Source of the DNA: RYN-230 sp963793825
Lineage (GTDB): Bacteria > Actinomycetota > Actinomycetes > Streptosporangiales > Streptosporangiaceae
DNA: 64,000 bases
Direction: 5' to 3'
Assembly (NCBI GenBank): GCA_963793825.1
Contig: CAWCBE010000011.1
Location: 1-64,000 of the forward strand
The notes under the pieces were generated by a model. It did not search any database. It was given only the letters and a program-made list of their open reading frames with translations, and had not been told where the DNA came from. Below are positions 57,812 to 64,000 of this stretch, piece after piece. The position numbers and the translations under genes were made by a program. Within the stretch, counting starts at the first letter, position 1; the number at the start of each line of letters is the position of its first letter.

Positions 57812-58978
57812 ATGCGACTGATCCACACCTCGGACTGGCACCTCGGGCGCACCCTGCACGGTGCCGACCTGCTCGGCTACCAGGCCTCCTTCCTGGACTG
57901 GCTGCACGGCCAGGCGGTCAGCCACCGGGCGGACGCGGTCGTGGTGGCCGGGGACATCTATGACCGGGCCGTGCCGCCGCTCGATGCGGTGCGGCTGCTG
58001 GACACCGCACTCACCCGGTTCGCCCGCGACGGCATCCCGGTCGTGCTGACCAGCGGCAATCACGACTCCGCGGTGCGGCTCGGCTTCGGGTCCGCGCTGA
58101 GCGAGCCGGCCGGGGTGCATGTGCGCACCTCGCTGGCCGACCTGGGCCGGCCGGTGCTGCTCCGCGACTCCGGCGGCGAGGTCGCGGTGTACGGCATCCC
58201 GTACCTGCTGCCCGACGCGGTCCTGGCCGACCTGGACTGCGACCGCTCGCACGAGGCGGTGCTGGCCGCCGCGGCCGCCCGGGTCCGGGCCGACGCGGCG
58301 GCCCGCGGCATCGGCCGCATCGTGGTGGCCGCGCACGCCTTCGTGCGTGGCGGCCAGCCCGCGGAGTCCGAGCGCGATATCCGGGTCGGCGGCATCGCCG
58401 ACGTGCCGGCCTCGGTGTTCGCCGGCTTCAGCTACGTGGCGCTCGGCCACCTGCACGGCCAGCAGCAGCTGCGGAGCGGCGACGGCGGCCCGGTGGTCCG
58501 GTACTCCGGGTCCCCGCTGGCGTTCTCATTCGGCGAGAAGGACCACGCCAAGTCGGTGACGCTGGCCGACATCGACGGCGCCGGGCAGGTGCGCACCACA
58601 CTGCTGCCCGTGCCGGTGCCCCGGCCGCTGCGCGAGGTGCGCGGCCGGCTCGCCGACCTGCTCGAGCGGGCCGGCGGGGATCTCGCGGACCTGGCCGGGG
58701 CCTGGGTTAAGGCGGTGCTCACCGACCCGGTGCGGCCCGCCGCGCCCATGGAGCGGCTGCGCGAGAAGTGGCCGCACACGCTGGTGCTGGATTTCGCCCC
58801 CGACGGCGGCCTGCCGGGGACCGGGGCCGACCTGGAGCGGCTGGCTGCGGCCACCGACCCGGTCGAGATCTGCGGCCTGTTCGTCGAGTTCACCGGGGGC
58901 GGCCCGGCCGATGACGCGACGCTGGCCGGGATCCGGTCCGCGGTCGAGGCCGCGGCCAGCGCTGAGGCGGCCGCCTGA
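57812..58978 (+). CDS. sbcD: Exonuclease subunit SbcD (Mre11-type)
   Basis: The 388-residue metallophosphoesterase is the nuclease of the SbcCD complex, which cleaves hairpins and processes double-strand ends. Motifs: MRLIHTSDWHLGRTLHG, VVVAGDIYDRAVPP, VVLTSGNHDSAVRL, VVAAHAFVRGG and ALGHLHGQQQL give the seven metal ligands. The C-terminal capping part binds SbcC. ATG 57812 matches the family start; the longer frame upstream would add about 50 unlike residues and cross the operator pair. It overlaps sbcC by one base (TGATG). Confidence 0.95.
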   Translation: MRLIHTSDWHLGRTLHGADLLGYQASFLDWLHGQAVSHRADAVVVAGDIYDRAVPPLDAVRLLDTALTRFARDGIPVVLTSGNHDSAVRLGFGSALSEPAGVHVRTSLADLGRPVLLRDSGGEVAVYGIPYLLPDAVLADLDCDRSHEAVLAAAAARVRADAAARGIGRIVVAAHAFVRGGQPAESERDIRVGGIADVPASVFAGFSYVALGHLHGQQQLRSGDGGPVVRYSGSPLAFSFGEKDHAKSVTLADIDGAGQVRTTLLPVPVPRPLREVRGRLADLLERAGGDLADLAGAWVKAVLTDPVRPAAPMERLREKWPHTLVLDFAPDGGLPGTGADLERLAAATDPVEICGLFVEFTGGGPADDATLAGIRSAVEAAASAEAAA

Positions 58979-61962
58979 TGCGGCTGCACCACCTGGAGCT
59001 GACCGCGTTCGGGCCCTACGCCGCCACCCAGCGGATCGACTTCGCCCGGCTGGCCGCCAGCGGCCTGTTCCTGCTGGAGGGGCCGACCGGGGCGGGCAAG
59101 ACCACGATCCTGGACGCGATCACGTTCGCGCTGTACGGCGGGCTGCCCGGCCCGGATCCGGCCGCGGACCGGATGCGCTCGCATTTCGCCCCGCCGGACG
59201 CGGAGCCCTCGGTGACCCTGGAGTTCGCCGTCCGCGGGGTGGCCTACCGGCTCACCCGGGTGCCTGAGCACCGGCGGCCGAAGCGGCGCGGGGACGGCTT
59301 CACCACCGAGGCCGCCCGGGTGCACCTGCAGCGCCGCGAGGGGGCGGGCTGGGCCAGCCTGACCGCCAACAAGGCCGAGGCGGGCGACCTGGTCACCGGG
59401 CTCATCGGGCTCAACCGGGCCCAGTTCACCCAGGTGATACTGCTGCCGCAGGGGGAGTTCGCCCAGTTCCTGCGGGCCGCCGACGACGAGCGGCGGGTGC
59501 TGCTGTCCCGGCTGTTCGGCACCGGGCTGTACGACCGGATCACCGCCTGGCTGGACCAGCAGCGGGCCGCCGCGCTGCGCGACCGGGCGCAGGCCACGAA
59601 GGCCATCGACGACGCCGTGTCGGCCGCGGCCGAGGCCGCCGGGCTGGACGGCGCGGCCCGCGCGGACCTGCTCGCGCTGCCGGCCGCCGAGCGGTCCACC
59701 CGGCTCAAGGAGGTCGACGAGGAGGTGGCGCTGCGCGCCGCGGTCACCGCCGACGGGCTCGAGGTGGCGCTGGCCGAGACCGCCACCCGGCTGGCCGCCG
59801 CCGGGCAGGCCAGGCAGCAGACGGACCGGATGACCAGGCTGACTGCGGCGCGCGAGAGCCTCCGCGAGCATGAGAGCACCTGGCCGGAGCATGAGCAGCG
59901 GGCGGCCCGGCTGGCCGCGGCCCGGCGGGCTGAGCCGGTCCGGCCACTGCTCGCGACGCTGGCCGAGGCGGATCACGCGGCCGCCGCGGCCCGGGCCCGG
60001 CTGCTCCGGCTGGTTCCCGACCCGGACGCGGGCATGCTGGCCGGCGACGGCGCGCCCCGGGCGGTGGTCCGGGCCGAGGCCGCCGAGCGCGATGCCGCCG
60101 CACTGCAGCACCTGGCCGCCCAGGAAGAGGGACTGCCGGCCCGGGGGGCGGCGCTCACCACGGCCCAGCAGGCCGCCGCGGCGGCCAGCCAGTCGGTGTG
60201 CGAGCTGGAGTCGGCGCGCCAGGAACTCCCGGGCCGGATCGCGGCGGCCGAGGAAGAGCTGGCCGCGGCCCGGCTGCTGGCCGCCGGCCTGGGCGCCGCC
60301 CGGGACCAGCAGGCCGTGCTCGCCCGGCGCCGGTCCGCCGCGGTGCGGCTCGCGGAACTGGCACCGCTGCTGGCCGCCGCCGATGCCGCGCTGCGGGCCG
60401 CGGTGGACGCGCACCAGGCGCACACTGAGGCGCACCTGCGGCTGATGGCGGCCCGGCTCGACGGCATGGCGGCGGAACTGGCCGGCGGGCTGGCCGCGGG
60501 CGCCCCCTGCCCGGTGTGCGGTTCCGCCGAGCACCCCGCGCCCGCCCGTGCGCAGGCCGCGCTGGTGTCCGGGGAGGACCTGGCCGCCGCGGCCGCGCGG
60601 CGTGACGCGGCCGCGGCGGATCGCACCCGGCTGGCCGCCCGGCGCGACGGCCTGGCCGCCGAGGTGGCGGCCAGCGCCGCGGTGGCCGACGGCGGCACGG
60701 TGGACGCCCTGGCCGCGGCCGAGGCAGCCACGGCGGGGGCGGTCCGCGCGGCCGGGCAGGCCGCGGCGGAGGTCACCCGGCTGGAAACCCGGCTGGCGGC
60801 CTGCCGCGCCGACCAGCAGCGGGTCGCCGAGCAGCTGCAGGCGGCCGCCGCGGCGGCCGCGGCCGCGCAGGCGGCGGAGGCCAGGGCCAGGGACGATCTC
60901 GGCCGCCTGGAGGAAGAACTCGACGCGGCCGCGCAGGGGCATCCGTCGGTGGCGGCCCGGCGGGCCGCGCTGCGCCGCGCGGCCGCGGCCGACCGCGAGC
61001 TGGCCCGGGTGCTGGATGACTTCGGGTCGGCCAGCGCGCAGCAGCGCCGGGCCCGCGACCAGGCGGAGCAGGAGGCGGCCGACCGCGGCTTCGACCGCGC
61101 CGAGCTGGCCGCGGCGGCGCTGCTCAGCCCGCGGCAGCAAGCGGACCTGGACGAACAGGTCACCTCGTGGGCCACCGGCCTGGCCGCGGTCCAGGCGGCG
61201 GCCTCCGCCCCGGACCTGGCTGGGCTCGACCCGGCTCAGGCCGGCCAGGCGCAGGCGGCGGCCGGGGCCGCGGCGGAGGCACTCGCCCGGGCCGAGGCCG
61301 CCGAGCGGGAGGTGCGCGCCGCGCATCAGGCCGCCAAGGCCAGGGTCAGCCGGCTGCAGCAGCGGCTGGCCGAGGTGCAGCAGGCGCAGCAGGCGGCGGA
61401 CCGGCTGGAGGAAGACACGGCGGCCCTCATCCGGCTGGCCGGGCTGGTCAAGGGGATGGACGGGCAGCGCCGGATGGCGCTCACCACCTACGTGCTCCGG
61501 CAGTGGTTCGGGCAGGTGGTCGCCGCGGCCAACGTCCGGCTGTCCGCGATGTCGTCGGGACGCTACGAACTGCGCCGCACCGACGAGGGCGGCGGCCGCC
61601 GGGAACGGGCCGGCCTGACGCTGAGCGTCATCGACCGGCACACCGGGGAGGAGCGCGGCCCGGCGTCCCTGTCCGGCGGGGAGACCTTCTACACCTCGCT
61701 GGCGCTCGCGCTCGGCCTGGCCGACGTGGTGAAGGCGGAGGCTGGCGGGGTGGACCTGGACACCCTGTTCATCGACGAGGGCTTCGGCTCGCTGGACGCG
61801 GACACGCTGGAGGCGGTGATGGCGGTCATCGACGAGCTGCGCGACCGGGGCCGGGTCGTCGGCATCGTCAGCCACGTGGCCGACCTCAAGGACCGGGTGG
61901 CGGAGCGGCTGGAGATCCGCCGCCTGCCCGACGGCTCCTCAACCGCGCGCGTCATCGCCTGA
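58978..61962 (+). CDS. sbcC: Exonuclease subunit SbcC (Rad50-type)
   Basis: This 994-residue ATPase partners SbcD. Walker A is EGPTGAGKTTILDAITFALYG near the start. The two long Ala/Arg/Gln-rich coiled-coil arms meet at the zinc hook CPVCGSAEHP (Cys511 and Cys514). The C-terminal part has the signature RGPASLSGGETFYTSLALALGLADVV and Walker B LDTLFIDEGFGSLDADTLEAV. The arms are extremely GC-rich and give long open frames on the opposite strand that are only shadows. It is complete and cotranscribed with sbcD. Confidence 0.96.
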   Translation: MRLHHLELTAFGPYAATQRIDFARLAASGLFLLEGPTGAGKTTILDAITFALYGGLPGPDPAADRMRSHFAPPDAEPSVTLEFAVRGVAYRLTRVPEHRRPKRRGDGFTTEAARVHLQRREGAGWASLTANKAEAGDLVTGLIGLNRAQFTQVILLPQGEFAQFLRAADDERRVLLSRLFGTGLYDRITAWLDQQRAAALRDRAQATKAIDDAVSAAAEAAGLDGAARADLLALPAAERSTRLKEVDEEVALRAAVTADGLEVALAETATRLAAAGQARQQTDRMTRLTAARESLREHESTWPEHEQRAARLAAARRAEPVRPLLATLAEADHAAAAARARLLRLVPDPDAGMLAGDGAPRAVVRAEAAERDAAALQHLAAQEEGLPARGAALTTAQQAAAAASQSVCELESARQELPGRIAAAEEELAAARLLAAGLGAARDQQAVLARRRSAAVRLAELAPLLAAADAALRAAVDAHQAHTEAHLRLMAARLDGMAAELAGGLAAGAPCPVCGSAEHPAPARAQAALVSGEDLAAAAARRDAAAADRTRLAARRDGLAAEVAASAAVADGGTVDALAAAEAATAGAVRAAGQAAAEVTRLETRLAACRADQQRVAEQLQAAAAAAAAAQAAEARARDDLGRLEEELDAAAQGHPSVAARRAALRRAAAADRELARVLDDFGSASAQQRRARDQAEQEAADRGFDRAELAAAALLSPRQQADLDEQVTSWATGLAAVQAAASAPDLAGLDPAQAGQAQAAAGAAAEALARAEAAEREVRAAHQAAKARVSRLQQRLAEVQQAQQAADRLEEDTAALIRLAGLVKGMDGQRRMALTTYVLRQWFGQVVAAANVRLSAMSSGRYELRRTDEGGGRRERAGLTLSVIDRHTGEERGPASLSGGETFYTSLALALGLADVVKAEAGGVDLDTLFIDEGFGSLDADTLEAVMAVIDELRDRGRVVGIVSHVADLKDRVAERLEIRRLPDGSSTARVIA

Positions 61963-62116
61963 CCCGGAACCCGGGTACCGCGGGAGGCGCTCAGCTGATG
62001 GTAACCCCGCGGCTGCGGTCCGTGTCCCTCCCGCCCGGTCACGCACTATGCTGGTCCGCATCGCGGCGGGAGAGCGCACGGGCAGGCGGGATGACGGCGG
62101 CACGGGGGGCACGGCG

Positions 62117-62656
62117 TTGAAGTTCGCGCAGTCAGGCCGGGAAGCGGGGCTTCGGCGGGCACTGCTCAGGCAGGGACGGCTGACCAAGGCGGGCATCGCG
62201 AGCCTGGCCGCGCTCGTGATGGTGCTCGGTGCGGCGGGGACCGCCGCGGCGCTCAGCACGCAATCCTCGCGGCTCCCGCTGGCCAGCCGCCTGCGGCTGC
62301 CGGTGGCCTACAACGGGGTGGACGGCTGGTCCGGCGGCCGGGTCCGGCTCACCGTGCTGTACGTCGGCGGCCCGGACACCTTCGTGCGGACCGCGCACTG
62401 GGACCGGTGGACCGGCCGGTCCGCAGTCAGCCGCGGCACGCTGTGGGTGGATGACTGCCGCCCCGACTGCGCCGCCGGGCACTACCACCGGTACCCGGCC
62501 GCGGTCACGCTGTCCCGGGTGGCGCGCCGGAAGGGCGTCAGCTTCTTCTCCCGGATGAGGCTCCGTTACGTCCACGGCGGGCAGCGTGACTACCGCTTCC
62601 GCTGGGGAACGTACCAGGGTGCCACCGCCCCGCTGTGGATCGGCGGGCCAGGCTGA
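62117..62656 (+). CDS. Hypothetical exported or membrane-anchored protein
   Basis: This protein has one hydrophobic segment (TKAGIASLAALVMVLGAAGTAAALS) after a basic start, so it is exported and either cleaved or anchored. The outside part of about 120 residues includes VDGWSGGRVRLTVLYVGGPDTFVRTAHWDRWTG, a Cys pair in VDDCRPDCAAGHYHRYP, and YRFRWGTYQGATAPLWIGG. I do not recognise the family. TTG 62117 (179 residues) was preferred since GGGGGG lies seven bases upstream; ATG 62048 would add 23 residues without a ribosome binding site. Confidence 0.65.
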   Translation: MKFAQSGREAGLRRALLRQGRLTKAGIASLAALVMVLGAAGTAAALSTQSSRLPLASRLRLPVAYNGVDGWSGGRVRLTVLYVGGPDTFVRTAHWDRWTGRSAVSRGTLWVDDCRPDCAAGHYHRYPAAVTLSRVARRKGVSFFSRMRLRYVHGGQRDYRFRWGTYQGATAPLWIGGPG

Positions 62657-62688
62657 CCCGGCGTCCCCGGCGCCCGGGACAATGAGGT

Positions 62689-63123
62689 ATGGAACTCACT
62701 ACGGCGATGCTGGCCGACGCGGCCCAGGTGGCTGGCGGCAAGCTGTACGTGCTCGGCGGGCAGTGGGACCGGCTCATGGTGTCCGGCTTCCCGGCCGCCC
62801 ATCCGACGATGGCCGTGGTCCTGGTCATCCGGGTCGAGTACACCGAGGCCCCGCAGACCTTCCAGCTGCATGCCGAGCTGACCCTGGACGGCCAGTCCCA
62901 GGACGCGCAGGCGTCCGGGCAGCTCGCCACCGGGCACTCGCCGGGCCAGGCGGCGGGCGCGCCCGCCTTCGTGCCGCTCGTCATCGCCTTCGCGAACGTG
63001 ATCTTCCGCGAACCGGGGCGGTATGAGTGGGTGATCGCGGCGGACGACACCGAACTGGGCCGGGTGCCGCTGGAGGTGCTGGCCGGGGCGCTGCCCGGCC
63101 CGCCGCCCGGGGCGCCGGCCTAG
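62689..63123 (+). CDS. DUF6941-like hypothetical protein
   Basis: This 144-residue cytoplasmic protein begins MELTTAMLADAAQVAGGKLYVLGGQWDRLMVSGFPAAHPTMAVVLVIRVEY, matching the small actinobacterial DUF6941 family (a beta-sandwich of unknown role). It ends FANVIFREPGRYEWVIAADDTELGRVPLEVL. This type often reads like a ligand-binding or immunity-type fold, but no function is established that I know of. No signal or membrane segment. The assignment is by pattern. Confidence 0.75.
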   Translation: MELTTAMLADAAQVAGGKLYVLGGQWDRLMVSGFPAAHPTMAVVLVIRVEYTEAPQTFQLHAELTLDGQSQDAQASGQLATGHSPGQAAGAPAFVPLVIAFANVIFREPGRYEWVIAADDTELGRVPLEVLAGALPGPPPGAPA

Positions 63124-63195
63124 TGCAGGCCCGCGCCCGGCTCCCGCGCCGCCGCGGCGGCCGGCCGCCGCGGCCCGCCGCCCCGGGAGCCCGCC

Positions 63196-64000
63196 ATGCG
63201 GGTTCTTGACGCGGTCGGCCACGCGCTCGCCCTGGCCGGGTCGATGACCTGGCAGGTCACCTGGTCACTGATCCTCGGCTTCACCCTGTCCGCGGTGGTG
63301 CAGGCGGTCGTCCGGCGGTCCACGGTGACCCGGCTGCTGGGCGACGACCGGCCGGCCGCCCTGGCCCGCGCGACCGGGCTCGGTGCCGCCTCATCGTCCT
63401 GCTCCTACGCCGCGGTGGCGCTGGCCCGGTCGCTGTTCCGCCAGGGGGCCAGCTTCACCGCGGCCATGGTGTTCGAGATCGCCAGCACCAACCTGGTCAT
63501 CGAGCTCGGCATCATCCTGGCCCTGCTGATCGGCTGGCAGTTCACCCTGGCCGAGTTCATCGGCGGGCCGATCATGATCATCCTGCTGGCGGTCGCCTTC
63601 CGGCTGTTCGTCTCGCAGCGGCTCGTCGCGGAGGCCCGCCGCCAGGCCGACCGGGGCCTGGCCGGGTCGATGGAAGGCCACGCGGCCATGGATATGAGCA
63701 TTGCCTCCAGCGGGCCGTTGCGGAAGCGGTTGGTCAGCCGGGAGGGCTATACCGCGGTCAGCCAGATCTTCGTCATGGAGTGGGCGGCGGTGATCCGGGA
63801 CGTGGCGGGCGGGCTGCTGATCGCCGGGGCGGTGGGCGCGTGGGTGCCGGCGTCCTTCTGGCAGCACCTGTTCCTCACCGGGCATCCGCTGGCCGCGCAG
63901 ATCTGGGGGCCGGTCATCGGCCCGGTCATCTCGCTGCTCAGCTTCGTCTGCTCGATCGGCAACGTGCCGCTGGCCGCGGTGCTGTGGAACGGCGGGATCA
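63196..64000 (+). CDS. Permease of the ArsP/UPF0718 family, truncated by the window edge
   Basis: At least 268 residues are visible and no stop is reached. Membrane segments include WQVTWSLILGFTLSAVVQAVV, VIELGIILALLIGWQFTLAEFIGGPIMIILLAVAFRLF, and VIRDVAGGLLIAGAVGAWV. The signature GLGAASSSCSYAAVALARSLFRQGASFTAAMVFEIASTNLVIELG matches the permease family that includes the organoarsenical exporter ArsP and related DUF318 proteins. A repeat of the motif appears near the end (FVCSIGNVPLAAVLW). Substrate is unknown; arsenic genes are not visible in the window. Confidence 0.88.
   Translation, partial: MRVLDAVGHALALAGSMTWQVTWSLILGFTLSAVVQAVVRRSTVTRLLGDDRPAALARATGLGAASSSCSYAAVALARSLFRQGASFTAAMVFEIASTNLVIELGIILALLIGWQFTLAEFIGGPIMIILLAVAFRLFVSQRLVAEARRQADRGLAGSMEGHAAMDMSIASSGPLRKRLVSREGYTAVSQIFVMEWAAVIRDVAGGLLIAGAVGAWVPASFWQHLFLTGHPLAAQIWGPVIGPVISLLSFVCSIGNVPLAAVLWNGGI

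Noticed and set aside
58432..61875. A 1147-codon open frame on the minus strand
   Set aside because: It is antisense to sbcD/sbcC, has no domain signature, and arises because GC-rich third positions remove stops from the opposite strand.

Overview
The window is 64 kb of a very GC-rich chromosome from a filamentous-type actinomycete. The evidence is the GC-saturated third codon position, GTG/TTG starts, GTGA and ATGA operon overlaps, hairpin terminators without T-tracts, an ANTAR response regulator of the PdtaR type, AroH-type chorismate mutase, a parA-scpA-scpB-rluB-aroH-tyrA-cmk-der run, and two XRE(DUF5753)/DUF397 pairs with an RsbW-like kinase. The last set is typical of Streptomyces, Streptosporangiales and relatives. 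The genus cannot be fixed from the sequence alone.

Layout. 1-1.4 kb: a drastically shortened pyruvate kinase remnant, a tRNA with anticodon CAA but no long variable arm (minus strand), and pdtaR. 1.8-12.7 kb: thioesterase, secreted aldose 1-epimerase, then polA, rpsA, coaE and uvrB, and a small lipoprotein. 12.7-26.4 kb: a dense housekeeping block of HAD phosphatase, DMT-like membrane protein, pyrG, Nudix hydrolase, ald, xerD (apparently with a CTG start), parA, a ribbon-helix-helix protein, scpA, scpB, rluB, aroH, tyrA, cmk and der. Most neighbours overlap or nearly touch, so this is one or a few long operons joining nucleotide metabolism, chromosome segregation and the tyrosine branch.

26.5-46 kb is accessory: the RsbW-like kinase and two convergent XRE/DUF397 pairs; an aldo/keto reductase and a trypsin-like protease; a three-gene copper/cytochrome-oxidase assembly operon (membrane-SCO1 fusion, lipoprotein, CtaG); a secreted CBM2-like glycine-rich protein; an FMN-binding PaiB-like protein whose TAG stop codon is the exact insertion point of an IS630 element; a MarR-AKR operon divergent from yceI with two matching operators; a quinone-oxidoreductase-like protein; and an S53 (sedolisin) protease.

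46.4-51 kb holds the most interesting operon. A receiver domain fused to a PIG-L deacetylase is followed, with overlaps of 1-14 bases, by an ATP-grasp ligase, a PHP phosphoesterase, a membrane GT2 glycosyltransferase and a 56-residue single-span membrane protein. The combination (glycosyl transfer, dephosphorylation, amine unmasking, ATP-dependent amide formation) parallels the logic of mycothiol synthesis but is built on a processive-type membrane GT with a PgaD-like partner; I infer an undescribed amino-sugar glycoconjugate pathway. 51-64 kb: a small conserved protein, a DUF72 gene and a PQQ-propeller secreted protein that each carry a single frameshift, a Ski2-type helicase, sbcD-sbcC behind a pair of identical-class operators, and at the right edge a truncated ArsP-like permease.
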